From Schistocerca nitens (lineage: Eukaryota > Arthropoda > Insecta > Orthoptera > Acrididae), in NCBI RefSeq assembly GCF_023898315.1, contig NC_064616.1, positions 292,977,205 to 293,041,204 on the forward strand: a stretch of DNA of 64,000 bases, written 5' to 3'. Positions 1 to 10,724 of the stretch are shown here, piece by piece. The notes under the pieces were generated by a model that worked only from the letters and a program-made list of their open reading frames with translations, was not told where the DNA came from and made no database searches. Numbering within the stretch: the first letter of the stretch is position 1; the number at the start of each line of letters is the position of its first letter. The translations under genes were made by a program, and so were the position numbers.

Positions 1-547
1 GGGTGATTCCTGAGGTTGCTTGGGAGTGGGCTGGCTGACAGGAGACAGCTGCTGGGAGTCATTGAATGGTGATGGAAGGTTCTGCAGGGGTCCAGTTTGG
101 GATGGGTATTGCCTGCTGAACACAAAGAGCACTGTGTGTCTGGAGGAGACATGATGTTGTCCAGGTTTATAGGATCCCAGAAGACCTCCCGGTCTTCCAC
201 CCAGATGGTGAAGACCTTCTGGTCTTGCTGATGAATGATGGTGGCCAGGGACCAGGGTACCTGCCATCCAAACCCCCATGCCCTCACTGGTCTGCCTGGC
301 CGATACCTGTTGAATGGCATTGCTGGTGAGTGGTTGGGCCATGGCACCACCAGATGCAGAAGTGTCCAGCAAAGGAGTTCTGCTGGACTTTTCTCACCCA
401 TTGGTGTGGACCTGTATGAATGCAAGAACGGAAGTAGCACATCTTTGGTTGACTGTTCTTCCACATATTTTTTCATTTGGGTTTTAAAAGTTCCTACCAG
501 TCCACTGCCTCCACATTTGGGGGTGGAAGAAGGGGGGGGGGGTGGGA

Positions 548-847
548 CTAAATCTGTCGGATACCATTATGAGTACAGAAATCTTTGAAAGCTTGGCTCC
601 GGAACTGGGGCCCATTGCCAGAAACTAGAGTGTGAGGGAGGCCCTCATTCGAAAAAACTGTGGAAAGGGCAGCGATAATTTGTTCTGAGGTGATATACTG
701 ACAGTTGACAATGTAAGTGAAGTGATAATAAGCGTCAGTGATGTTGAGACGCATTGTGTTGAGAAACGCCCATGCTAGATCTATGCAGTCTCGATTCCAC
801 AGTGTCGTGGCTGCCAGGTGTGGGGCAGACATCTGGCATGGAGCCAC
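548..847 (-). pseudogene. Gypsy integrase core fragment
   Basis: The 99-codon open frame carries a recognisable rve integrase core. It has a W..D.AWAF block where the first catalytic aspartate is expected, a DAYYHF strand, and a GLPHTLVS.NGPQF block that normally reads S-D-N-G-P-Q-F. The aspartate of that second catalytic block is replaced by glycine (LVSGNGPQF), so this copy would be catalytically inactive even if translated. Sequence toward 280 on the same strand has a YFR..IHTG..QW pattern that aligns by eye with the post-integrase GDVVYYRNYRG region of the younger Gypsy at 24.5-30.3 kb. It is a remnant with no sign of host use. Confidence 0.8.
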
Positions 848-1223
848 TTGTTGTGCTGCACAGTGATGGTGTATTTGTATTATACTCTCAATGGACCAGC
901 TAATCCCTGGCCAGTTGGCAAAACAGTGGGCTAAGGCTTTCGTTGTTGCAATTCTCTAGTGTCCTTGATGGTGCAATTGCAGCATGCTGTGGCGAAGTGT
1001 TGATGGGAGTATGACTTGTGGTTGACATCACTCAGTATCCAAGAGTAATATTGTATTCACTATCAAGAGTTGGTGTCTTAATGAGAAATAATGATGCAGT
1101 TGTTTATTTCCTCTTCGTAGCATTGACTCCAGCCAGCCCTGTAAGATGTCCTATTGTACTACGTGAAGTATGGGGTTTGCTTGTTTCCTTGGCAATTAGT
1201 TCACTGGTGAATGGAAAATTGTC

Positions 1224-1433
1224 TCAGGTTATCCACAAGTTGTCGTCTAGTTGAAAAACCACGAGCTCATCCTGATCAAAATCATGATGAAGACCCATGG
1301 GCAGTCTTGATAAAGCATCAACATTGGTGGGGGCATAGCTATTCCTACATTGTATGGCATACTGTAATAAGGATAAGAATAATGCCCATCTCTGGAGGCA
1401 GTTTGCAGTTTTGTCTGGAATCCTGAAGGCCAC
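1224..1433 (-). pseudogene. Gypsy RNase H C-terminal fragment
   Basis: The 69-codon frame contains QRWALFLS.LQYAIQ followed by NVDALSRLP, the conserved end of the Gypsy RNase H and connection region (compare RWSLFLSQY and NADALSRLP in the copy at 25-27 kb). It lies in the expected order between the reverse transcriptase and integrase pieces of copy 1. Confidence 0.75.
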
Positions 1434-2092
1434 ATTGAACAGTGCTATCAGTGGCTAGCAGTCAGTGATGAACTGAAAGGTATTTCCATAGAGATAAAAA
1501 TGATTTGTTTTAGTGCAAACATGATTGCTAATACTTCTTTCTCTATTTGTGAATATCTCTGCTGTCTGCTATGTGGCATTTAATGACTTGGATGTAAAAG
1601 CGATGGGCTGTTCTGACATGTCAGCATTTTTTGAGCAAGTACTGCCCCCACGCTGTGATCTGAGGCACTGACAGCTCCAATGAGTGGTTTCCCTGGCTAA
1701 TAATGGGCCATACGCAGTGCAGACTGTAATTGTAGTTTCATGATTTGGAATGTGTGTTCACATTTATCAGTCCAGAGAACAGAGTGCCTTTTTTACACAG
1801 CTGATACAGCGTCATATTGTGTCTGCCACAGGTTGCAGGAACTTTCGGTAGTATGATATTTTCCCTAAGAAGAGTTGGAACTGCTTCATGTTTGTTGGCC
1901 TGGGGAGCATGGCTATAGCTTCTACTTGTTTGTTGGTTGGTTGAATCCCTGTAGCAGAGAAAATGTGGCCCAAGAATTCAATTTATAGTTTGAAAAAACT
2001 GCACGTCTCTAAGCTGCACTTTAACTCAACTTCCTGCAAGACTTGGAACAAAGTTTCAAGGTTTGTTAAATGTTCTTCCGTCATGGATCCAC

Positions 2093-2500
2093 TCATGAAG
2101 ATGTCATCCAAGTAGTTATGCACGATGACACATTCTGGAACAGCAGCTCCAAAAAATGTTGGAAGATTGCCAGTGCGCTGGCGATGCTGAAGACCACTCT
2201 TTTTAATTTAAAGAGGCTGTGGGGGGCATTTACCACTAGAATTTTTTGAGAGGTGTGGTCTGTAGGCAGCTGTAGAAACACCTCAACCAAGTCGATTTTG
2301 GAGAAGTACCTGCCCCCACTCAATTTTGTGAAGAGTTCCTCCAGCCGAGGAATGAGATACGTGTCCACCTCTGTTTGAAAGTTGACAGTCACTTTGAAGT
2401 CTCTACAGTGCCACAACTTCCCGGATGGTTTTTTGGCTACAACCAGCAACATGACCCACTCGCTGGATGTAACTGGTTCAATAACACCCAACTGGGCCAA
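2093..2500 (-). pseudogene. Gypsy reverse transcriptase fragment
   Basis: The 135-codon frame starts in the fingers of a Ty3/Gypsy reverse transcriptase. LGVIEPVTSSEW is followed by KKPSGKLWHCRDFK (usually RxCVDY/F), and FSKIDLVEVFLQLP is motif A with its catalytic aspartate retained. The motif B region (usually LPFG.ASAP) is degraded to VVFSIASALAIFQ, and the frame ends before the YLDD box. The adjoining minus-strand sequence toward 1.5 kb would hold the thumb but is not open. Confidence 0.8.
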
Positions 2501-2588
2501 CCAGTCTAGTTCCTCCTTGACCTAGATTCAAAGGGACTTTGGCACCTGGCAAATGCTACAAAATGCGGCTCCACCATATGCATGAGCG

Positions 2589-3023
2589 TTATATGACCTT
2601 CGAATGATTTGGCTTTCCCCAATCTGGGAACAAAAACTTGATGTTAGGCCTTGCATAATGCATATATTTCTTTATGTGGCTATCATCTGACACCAGGTTT
2701 ACAGAATATTGGATTGAGAAGCCAAAACTTTGGAAGGCATACATGCCAAATAAATTTTCTGTGATGTTACTATTTGATACAAAAACTGTTATTTGTTGGG
2801 CTATGTTCTGTTCGAAGCTGATATAGTTGTTTGGCCTTTTAACAGTATTCGCTGTTTGTTGTAGCTGGCAATTTACCACCATATAGGGTTCAACTTCAGT
2901 GACATATGTTCGACAATTGATCAAACTGACCATAGCACCAGTGTCCACCTGTAGCTGGATTGCCTTATCCTTAATTGTAAGGTCGATAAAGAACTTGGCT
3001 GGTAATGAGCTATTTTCCTCCAT
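2589..3023 (-). pseudogene. Gypsy retropepsin-like protease fragment
   Basis: The 144-codon frame has FFIDLTIKDKAIQLQVDTGA, a retropepsin active-site context with the catalytic D-T-G-A intact at about residue 28, then a SLIN.RTYV strand and an ENLFGMYAFQSFGF segment. The last corresponds to VNLFGLDLFQLFNL in the copy at 27.6-29.9 kb, so the protease/RT linker is also represented. It ends in frame disruption before the reverse transcriptase. Confidence 0.75.
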
Positions 3024-3052
3024 CTTGTTAACTCAGGGTTTGGGTGAACAAG

Positions 3053-3149
3053 TCATACATATGTATGGAGGCATCTATCTTATCCATAAAGCAGTATGAA
3101 ACTCACATTGTTTTATGGATAAAATAAATAACTCCATACATATGTATGA
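3053..3149. repeat. Short MITE-like inverted repeat inside Gypsy copy 1
   Basis: An 18-nt perfect inverted repeat (3053-3070 and 3132-3149) is continued inward by a second paired block (about 3079-3090 with 3112-3122), leaving a loop of about 20 nt. Each terminal arm is itself built on the palindrome CATACATATGTATG. The size, near-complete foldback and location inside an older retroelement suggest a small non-autonomous DNA transposon. No target duplication was obvious. Confidence 0.6.
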
Positions 3150-3600
3150 TGTGTTTACCTAAAGCCTGATTAATCTGATAATGACGTATAAATTCAAATG
3201 TGTACTGAAAAGAAAGTAGTCACCACACAACCTGTGACTTCTATGAACTTTTATAGCAACCACTATAGCACTGATACAACCTTCAAATTACGTATAAATG
3301 GGTGCATACCTCTTATGTGACTTCACTTCACACTTGTTAGCAGGGCAGCTGCATTCTCCGTAGCAATGATGGTGTGGACCACAGTGTTGTCCTCATGCTG
3401 CAGCTGAGGGCACGGCTGGTGTGTCGCGTGTTGATGCACTTCTACTAGATGACCACACCTTCTGTAGGCCTAGCGATCTGCTGCACAATGCAGGCATGTG
3501 CATAGGACAGAAGTTTCTTTGACATATGTGAAGTAGATTGCAATGCCAAGGTGCAAGGGCATTTCTAACCTGCCCGATTAGCATTACAAAAAAGATCACT

Positions 3601-4762
3601 TGATGCTGAGTGGACAGCAGAATAATATCTTATGAGATGATGGTGATCTGGACACCTGCGGACTTGGGCAAGACTTGAAGCACTTGGTATGAATGTGTCA
3701 CCATAAACACGGTAGGGTAAGAACTTGTCACCGCTTCTATGTCTGCTCCTGGTATAAATGTGTAACCCATAAACAAAGGCAAGTGTATCATTAGGAGTAC
3801 ATGGAAGAAACAACAGTAACGATAGCCAGAAAGTAAAAGTCCGAAAGCAGGATCGGTACCCAATAGCAGCTAAGCGTGAATGGTAGTTAGTCATGCAGCA
3901 TACTAATAAAACTACTGTGCAGCTGCTTGCTTAGACCTGTGCTGTTATTGACTGAGGCCACGTGACCCGTCACTGACACCTCTGGTGACAACTGTCTGTT
4001 GTTAGCTTTAAAACCTTCGAACTGCTACCGATTTTATCCACTGGCAGGGATATTGAACCAGTTCCAAAATTTAATGTAAAATTATATAATTTTCCTTGCA
4101 AATGTATAACTAGCTTGTAAAGAAAGAAAAGAGAAGATAAACTTACAGATAGTCACCTCTACACTCATTCTTTTGTTTCCTATTGTGGTGGGTCATATTA
4201 TACTCATTGAACTGCTTAAAGCTTGTCTGTTGTCACTTTGAACATCATGAAAAAAGTGTATTAAGTGACTCGATTACAACTTAACATTAGGCAAAGCTTA
4301 AAGTTTACATTTAGCATCTGAAATGTGCTGCAATTCATGTTCTTTTGTACTATGTACAATAGTCAGACACACTGGTGCATGGGCAAAGAACATCTGCTTC
4401 ACCTACCCCTTTTGTAATATTTCTGCAGGAAAAGTAGCTAAGCATTTAGTTTTTAATTTTAATGAATCTCACCTCTGTATTTCATATACAAGAATGAAAT
4501 ACTCATCAATTTTTAATTGTATATTATGTACAGTTTGTAGAGGAGTGGCTATAATTAGTCAGAACATATGTTTGGTATTATATTCTTGCTTCTTAAGAGT
4601 GAGCTATGCTATTTAAAAAATGATACTACAATATTCCCACATTGTGTGGGCTCCAATTTTTGGGACCAGTTTGGACTTATTTCTTAGAGATAAAAGTATA
4701 CATTATTATGTCAAAGGTTCACATCTTCCCAGATTGTAAAAATATAATTTTGCATTTCATAG
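3601..4762. other. No gene recognised; likely intronic or element margin
   Basis: The sequence is AT-rich with no convincing coding homology. The open frames at 3565-3894 and 4323-4616 show no recognisable domain. A 5' neighbour of the exon at 4763 would have to end in phase 0, and I could not find it here. Confidence 0.4.
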
Positions 4763-4944
4763 TGCCTTCTTTGCTCTGGGAAACTTCCAAAGGAGTGTGT
4801 TGTAGAAGTTTACCAATTTGTTCAAACACACCCACAACTTCATGGAAACCTCAGCCTCCAGGTGCTGTGTGTCTCAACAAAGGAAGCAACAAATGTTTTG
4901 CTGAATTTCTGTCCTCAAAAACTGCTGCAGTTTGTCAAAATAAG
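4763..4944 (+). CDS. Internal coding exon of an unidentified host gene (first visible)
   Basis: The candidate exon is 182 nt, bounded by a pyrimidine-containing acceptor ending ...TTTCATAG and a donor AAG|GTGGTT. The frame starting at the first base reads 60 codons without a stop (begins CLLCSGKLPKECVVEVYQFV, ends LLQFVKI) and leaves two bases (phase 2). The stop TAG immediately upstream in that frame is formed by the acceptor itself, so the open stretch coincides with the splice limits. Composition is that of a helical soluble protein with no transposon motif. The leftover phase fits the exon at 7881. I cannot assign a family. Confidence 0.6.
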
Positions 4945-4990
4945 GTGGTTTTTAAATGATTTTATAATAATAATAATAATTACTTGACAA

Positions 4991-5033
4991 AATAGTGAGT
5001 AATAGATTATGGTAATAGTGAGTAATAGATTAT
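4991..5033. repeat. Tandem 20-bp duplication next to the Tc1 end
   Basis: The 20-mer AATAGTGAGTAATAGATTAT occurs at 4991-5010 and again at 5014-5033, separated by GGT. The second copy runs into the TA where the Tc1 inverted repeat starts, so the duplication sits at the insertion junction. Confidence 0.8.
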
Positions 5034-5148
5034 ACTATCTGATCAGAAGTACCCAGACATCCCTGTGTAACCTCAAAATGACCACTAGATGGCAGAAAAA
5101 GTAGACCCACCAGTATAAAAGGCGGGAGGGAGTTGTCAATAGAGAAGC

Positions 5149-5678
5149 TGTTGTGTTGGCAGAAGAGCCAACACCGTGTTTCTAGTGGAGGCCGAAATGC
5201 ACGCGTTTTAGCTCACGCAGGCTGGCGTGAGGAGGGAAGAACTATACTGACGTGAGGTCTGGAACATGACAAGGAATGAGAATTCAGAAAGCGGACGTAA
5301 TTAGTTTGATACTTAACTTTAATCCATTAGTGATGAACGTCGCTCTTGACGGTACATGATTCACAATATTATCTGTTCAGATTATAGTAACTGAATATGG
5401 CGCCTTGCTAGATTGTAGCAAATGACGTAGCTGAAGGCTATGCTAAACTGTCGTCTCTGCAAATGAGAGCGTATGTAGACAGTGAACCATCGCTAGCAAA
5501 GTCGGCTGTACAACTGGGGCGAGTGCTAGGGAGTCTCTCTAGACTAGACCTGCCGTGTGGCGGCGCTTGGTCTGCAATCACTGATAATGACGACACACGG
5601 GTCCGACATATACTAACGAACCGTGGCCGATTCAAAGGCTACCACCTAGCAAGTGTGATGTCTGGCGGTGACACCACA
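5149..5678 (-). mobile_element. Solo LTR of a Gypsy-type retrotransposon
   Basis: It starts TGTTGTGTTGGC and ends GTGACACCACA, with the 5-bp direct repeat GAAGC on both sides (5144-5148 and 5679-5683). Its right third matches the LTRs of the Gypsy at 24.45-30.33 kb: blocks CGGTCTG-like, GGGTCCGACAT, CGTGGCCGATT, CTACCACCTAGCAAGTGTG and the terminal GACACCACA all align by eye. It is therefore a solo LTR of a related subfamily, the usual product of LTR-LTR recombination. Orientation is given by analogy with that element. Confidence 0.85.
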
Positions 5679-5683
5679 GAAGC

Positions 5684-6690
5684 AGTATCAACTGATTGGG
5701 TTCGTGAGGAGAGCTCAGTGATTTTGAACATGCACTAGTCATTGAATGTTAACTGAATAACAAATCCATCAGCAACACTTCAACCCTTCTAAAGCTACCC
5801 AAGTCTACTGTTGGTGATTTGATTGTGAAGTGGAAACACAAAGGAATAACTGCATCTAAACAAAGACCAAGCAGACCTCATGTACTGATGGGCAGGAACT
5901 GTTGAGCATTGTGGAGGGTGTTTGTAAAAATTCACATGAAATCAGCAGAAGGAATCGCTTATGAGTTCCAAAGTGCTGCCAGCAGTCCAACTACCCCAAT
6001 GAGTATGTGCAGGAAGTTAAAAATAATTGGGCACAGTGGTTGAGCATCTCCTCACGAGCCACAAATTTCTGTAGGGAATGCTGAACGATGCTTCACATGG
6101 TGATTCCATTGGACAGTGGATGACTCTAAAAAAGTGACTTTGCATAATGAATCATGCTGTACACTGTGGCAGTCCAATAGAAGTGTTTTGGTTTGGCAAA
6201 TGCTTGAAGAACTTTACCCGCCATCATTTGTAATGTCAATAGTAAAATACGAAAGAGGTAGTGTTCCACTATAGAGGTGTGTTGGTTAGGGTGTAGTCCC
6301 CTTATTGTGCTTAAGAAAACACCAAATGCAGAAGTATATTTTACAGCATTGTGTACTGTGAACAGTGGAGGAACAGTTTAGAGACAATATTGATTGTATC
6401 AGCATGACAATGCAACATTGTGAGGCTATACTTTGTGGATATTAGCATTCCTGAAAAGGACTGGTCTGTCCAGAGTCCTGACCTGAACCTAATGGAACAA
6501 TTTTGGGATGAGTTAGAACTTTGACTTCGCTCCAGACCCCAGCATTCAACATCACAACCTTCTCTTGATTTGGCTCTCAAGGAAGAATGGGCTGCAGTTC
6601 CTCCACAGGCATTCAGAAATCTCATTGAAAGTGAGTCCAACAGAGTTCAAGCAGTCATAAAAGGAAAGTCTGGCTACACCACATATTAAT
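5684..6690 (+). pseudogene. Tc1-like transposase remnant
   Basis: Reading the three plus frames together shows Tc1 landmarks. There is a helix-turn-helix part (KLPKSTVGDLIVKWK). A DESCFTLWQSNRS-like block lies near 6160 with the first aspartate replaced by asparagine (NESC). SVQSPDLNLMEQFWDELE near 6460-6510 is the block normally reading QSPDLNPIEHLWDELE, carrying the third acidic residue. RPQH and EEWAAVPPQAFRNLI form the C-terminus. Stops and frameshifts occur at short intervals, so no functional protein is possible. Confidence 0.8.
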
Positions 6691-6733
6691 GTCCATAAAC
6701 AGGTGTCCAGATACTTTTGATCAGGTAGTGTAT

Positions 6734-7880
6734 GTTTCTTTGAGTAAAGCTGAATTTCAACATTTTCAGAAGTATGTTTCAAACTGACAGTGCCTCATGA
6801 TTTGAACAGCTCATTTTTTAGCTGAATGTTTGATTTATTTACATACTATAATAAATAAATTTGTTGAGAATTTTGGAAGGAAACTGAAAAATAACTAAAA
6901 ATACTGATATAGAGTAGCAAGTCTAGCATCACACTCTTATTTTGGACACCAAAGAAAGTTCATTTAGCATTTTTATGCATCACAGTTTAATAAATCAGTA
7001 ATGAAATAGAACTGAAGGGGAAAAATGAGGCATCACTTTCACAAACATATTCACATTTTTTAAATGTCTTTCATTGTTAACAGTATGAACTTGTTCCTGA
7101 GAATTAGCAGCTTTCACTCAGTTAATACTAGGCAGAAATCCAATCTGCATTTGCACCACATGCCCTTGACTCAAGTGCAGAAAGGCATGCAGTATTCTGC
7201 TACATCCATTTTCAGTAAGCTACTGCAAAAATGAAAATCACATTGCAGTAATGCAAACATTTTTAAGTTTAAACTGAAAAATTTCCTCATACCACATCCC
7301 TTCTATGCTGTTGGGGAGTTCCTGGATAAAAATTAAGCAAATTGATGTGTTATGTTGTTGATCATGCTAGTTTCTTACTCAGCAGCTTGTCATCTTCATA
7401 TAATTCATGTAAATTTTGTCTTCTCTTTTATTAACATTTCTGATGCTAATTAGTGTACTGATTCATTCCATTATGTATATTTGCTCAGTTTTATCCTATG
7501 GATCTAGACATATAAAATAAGATAGTAAAATATTATTGCAGAGTGACATACCTCTCTTCCATTCCTGGTAAGGGGACGAGAAAACAAATTATAAATCATT
7601 TACCACCTCTCTCTCTTCAACACCTCACTGCTCCTTTACAAATAATATCTAGAATCCTTGCAATTATATGCAAGTAAACTTTAAATATGTGCCTTGCCAG
7701 TGGATTTATACTTTGTGTCTTTTTCTTTTTTCCATGGAAAAATAAAGTTATTTCTGTGTAACAGCTCTTGTTATTTTAAGTGAATCTGAGATTTAACTTG
7801 TAAGTTTGTAAATAGCTGCTATAAGCCAAAGTGTTATACATTTGAATCACACTGAAACTGTGTCTCTGTTTACAGGACAG
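6734..7880. other. Intron sequence without recognised features
   Basis: AT-rich unique-looking sequence between the Tc1 element and the exon at 7881. The last 25 bases form the polypyrimidine and acceptor region (TGTGTCTCTGTTTACAGGACAG). Confidence 0.5.
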
Positions 7881-7987
7881 ATATACTGTTGACAGTGAGT
7901 ACAAAAATTTGTTGTCATTGTTACACAAGAAAATCAGTGCATTGTCTGATGAGTTACTGAAGCCATACTACATGCGAGTAATGAATG
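7881..7987 (+). CDS. Internal coding exon of the unidentified host gene (second visible)
   Basis: The exon is 107 nt between acceptor TTTACAGGACAG| and donor ATG|GTAAGA, a strong donor. Its first base completes the codon left by the exon at 4763. The frame then reads YTVDSEYKNLLSLLHKKISA, continues through LSDELLKPYYMRVMN and leaves one base (phase 1). The acceptor AG at 7875 would give a stop in the joined frame, so 7880 is preferred. The AG at 7895 (exon from 7896) also keeps phase and would drop five residues. The content is a leucine-rich amphipathic helix, and I recognise no catalytic motif. Joined phases with both neighbouring exons are the main evidence that this is a real gene. Confidence 0.7.
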
Positions 7988-8032
7988 GTAAGACTACCAA
8001 TACCAAATCAGATGTTAATCTGTGTATGTATT

Positions 8033-8270
8033 CTCAAGTACCTGTCATTCGGGAGGACGATGGTTCAAACCCGTCTCCGGCCATCCTGATTTAGGTTTTC
8101 CGTGATTTCCCTAAATCGCTTCAGGCAAATGCCGGGATGGTTCCTTTGAAAGGGCACGGCCGATTTCCTTCCCCATCCTTCCCTCACCCGTGCTTGCGCT
8201 CCGTCTCTAATGACCTCGTTGTCGACGGGACATTAAACACTAATCTCCTCCTCCTCCTCAAGTACCCGTC
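8033..8270 (+). mobile_element. tRNA-derived SINE, 5'-truncated, with 14-bp target duplication
   Basis: The body at 8047-8256 begins within the tRNA-like head: GGTTCAAACCC at about 8072 is a pol III B-box. It continues with the conserved core (CCATCCTGATTTAGGTTTTC, CCGTGATTTCCCTAAATCGC, GGCAAATGCCGGGATGG) and ends in TAATCTCCTCCTCCTC. It is flanked by CTCAAGTACC(T/C)GTC at 8033-8046 and 8257-8270, a target duplication with one mismatch. The A-box is missing, so this copy is truncated at its 5' end. I recognise the family from orthopteran genomes. Confidence 0.85.
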
Positions 8271-9574
8271 TCTTCATTATTACGCAACTTTAAGAATAAT
8301 AAAGTAATTAAATCTTAACATGATGTGACATTGCAGCTTTCCCGGCATTACAAATATGCTTTTCAGGTTTGCCACTGGATAACTTTGTGATTAGTCCCAC
8401 AATATTTCTTTGAATCAGCTGCTTGATATCTTCACGTAGTTGTGGTGGTTACTGCTGTGAAATGCAACTGATAATATTCATTTATTGGGGTCATGCAGTG
8501 ACAAAAACAGAACTCATTGAGCTCCTTGTTGAAAACCACAGCAAGACCTTCAGAATGTGCATCATGGGCAACAACTATGCTGCTGCCTGCTTCTAAAAAC
8601 TGAATTAAAATTTTGCAGCATACTGTGTTGGGTATATTATCAGAGATTTTTGTTTCTCACATTTTAATTTACTGGCAGCCAGCACTTAATTGACTCCCGC
8701 GTCCCTATTGAGGAAATTGTCTGCCATAAGGATATGTATGGCTTACTTAATAATATAATTAATTCAGCTTTTAGCCATAGCGATGTCCAACAGTATAGTC
8801 ATTGCCCATGGGGAATTTGCATAATGCTTATCTTCGGTTCCTAGCTGGGGTCTCAAGGAGTGCTCTTTTTGTCCAGCCGTAAGAGCTTTTCCACATATCT
8901 CATTTCTGCTCATGGCCCTGATAAATTTGGATGCTGCTACAGAAATATAATCACTTGTGTCAATAGCAAATACCAGAACTATCTGAATATGTCAAACAGT
9001 CGCTTTGAACAAATATCATGGGTCTTATACAATTTTTTCTGGTGACAACTCGAGATATGTATTTGCAACTGTTAACCTGATGTTACAGCATGAACTTTTC
9101 ATATGTAGTTATGTTGGAGATTTTTCCATTATTTGGTGTCCTGCATCTGTTACCAGTATAGTGATGTTAATTTTGATGTGAATTTGTTTGGCAGTTCATG
9201 GATTTATTAAAAATGTCAGGTCTGTTTGGTTAGTTATTTAAAAACAGTACACAGTTATATATGGCTTAGCATTCCATAGATTAAGTATTTATATGACTGT
9301 CTGTGTTGATTTTGCAAGGAATATGGAACGCACAGGTTCCAGATTGACAGGCACTTGAGACTTTGATAAATTTTTTTTAGGTGCACAGTATTTGGAAAAA
9401 ATTATAAGCAGAATCTCAAGCCACACTATGGTTCTCATTCCACATTAGGTTATTGATTTTTTTTCATGCTTCTGGAAATATCTACTTTTGGTCTTAAGGA
9501 AGTAGTAACAAACAACTTCCACAAAATCTGATATGAAAATAATGCAGAACTCCCATAGTGCTAGCAAGTGTTCA
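8271..9574. other. Intron sequence without recognised genes
   Basis: AT-rich sequence. The short open frame at 8860-9045 shows no recognisable domain, and neither strand gave a protein match by eye. Confidence 0.4.
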
Positions 9575-9725
9575 AAGTGAGGGTGATGGCTTCAGTGGCA
9601 AAATACTGGAATCATAATCAGAACAGTCTCAGTTTGTATCCCAGTTAGGATGCCTAATTTACACCTTATGTAGTTTCCTCAGGTAGGGTTACAACAAAGT
9701 TTGTCCAGAGGTTTGCCATTACGGT
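9575..9725 (+). repeat. Possible very old tRNA-derived SINE
   Basis: GTGATGGCTTCAGTGGCA resembles a pol III A-box. It is followed about 40 nt later by AGTTTGTATCCCAG (B-box-like), then GGATGCCTAATTTACACC and a TTTCCTCAGG stretch that loosely follow the head and core of the SINE at 8047-8256. Divergence is high and no target duplication is visible. Confidence 0.3.
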
Positions 9726-10382
9726 CATTTGTTGCTGAATTCTGGGTAATTTCCATGATACTGATGCTGCATTTACAAACTTGTTAATTTTAGTAATCAT
9801 GATGTTGGATATCTTCACATTTGTTTCTGCTCAACAGTTTCATTTTATGCCTTTACTCTGAACAACAGTTAGTCAATATATTTCCTCTTCTATGTTAGAA
9901 GAGAAGTATCATCAACATACCTGAAATCATTTATGTTCCATTCTCCAAGTTCCATTCCTTTGTCTGTCATATTGAAGCCTGTTCATCACCTGAGTGAGTA
10001 CTGTATAGTATACAGCAATGTCATACCTAGTCAGGTGCAGTGCAGGGCAGCTGCACCTGGTGTGAAGGAGCTCCATAATTTTGGAAGTATAACTATTATG
10101 TGTGGCCAATGAGATGTTTTCTGATTGTTCTATAGATGCATTTTTTTTAAATGCAAGTTATTTTCTCCCTTAATTTGATCTCCAAAAATAGCTGGACCTA
10201 TGAACATATCACTAATCATTACAGACACTACATTGATACATAAAAGTAACCCTGAAATTATTTTCCACTGGACCATGTGGATTGTAATGCAACCATGAAT
10301 GGTTATTAAGTGTGTTATTGATTCCATCCTGTTCAAAAGTGGCTTCAGCATGATTATTATTTGAGCAGCTTAGGCCACCAAA

Positions 10383-10649
10383 TTAAGTTGTCATCATTAG
10401 TTTGCACATCTGCATGTTGGAGGTCCTGACCATCTGTTCAGTTTCTGAATTGAATATGGGATGGAAAGGAATGGTGGTCAGGTGCTCACTGCCATTGTAC
10501 TGACAAAAATCTTGAGGGACATTGTCAGAAACTAAAGTGGAAGGGAACTCTGTATCACAGATATGACGCCCAGCGCATGGATGGTAGTTGCTGTTGTAAT
10601 TTAGCCATCCATGTGACATATGGAAAGCTAGAGAGGGCATCAACAACAA
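10383..10649 (-). pseudogene. Gypsy copy 2 integrase core fragment
   Basis: The 88-codon frame includes FPSTLVSDNVPQDFCQYNGSEH followed by a TIPFHPIFNSETEQMVRT block. These are the second catalytic aspartate region and the third-catalytic-glutamate helix of an rve integrase. The loop after SDN has lost residues (SDNVPQDF where SDNGPQF is usual). Confidence 0.7.
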
Positions 10650-10724
10650 GCAACATCACTCCCCCTAATGGACCAGCAAAATCAAATGTGCCCTATGCCA
10701 GGGCCAGTCAGACTGCAGCCAAGG

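Larger units (their letters stand above)
1..3600 (-). mobile_element. Decayed Gypsy-type LTR retrotransposon (copy 1), truncated by the window edge
   Basis: Reading the minus strand, fragments appear in the order protease (about 3023), reverse transcriptase (2500-2093), RNase H end (1433-1224), integrase core (about 850-550) and an integrase tail near 450-280. This is the standard Ty3/Gypsy pol order. Frames change repeatedly and stops occur throughout, so the copy is dead. Upstream of the protease, at 3393-3599, a Cys/His-rich stretch could be a ruined gag zinc knuckle, but this is weak. No LTR could be identified: the left end lies outside the window and the right end fades out between 3.6 and 4.0 kb. 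A MITE at 3053-3149 is inserted between the gag and protease parts. Confidence 0.85.
5031..6733 (+). mobile_element. Tc1-like DNA transposon, interrupted by a solo LTR
   Basis: Terminal inverted repeats are visible. The left end from about 5033 (TACTATCTGATCAGAAGTA) matches the reverse complement of the right end at about 6703-6733 (consensus CACTACCTGATCAAAAGTAT), and both are flanked by TA. The interior holds a decayed Tc1 transposase on the plus strand. A 530-bp solo LTR (5149-5678) plus its 5-bp target duplication is inserted near the left end. Without it the element would be about 1.17 kb, short of a typical 1.6 kb Tc1, so some transposase is also missing. Confidence 0.85.

Noticed and set aside
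3565-3894. Minus-strand 109-codon frame as a gene
   Set aside because: No domain recognised, and it overlaps the likely gag or leader margin of a dead Gypsy copy.
4323-4616. 97-codon plus-strand open frame as an upstream exon of the host gene
   Set aside because: No suitable donor in phase 0 and no protein-like conservation pattern; it is AT-rich and full of Cys/Ile by composition.
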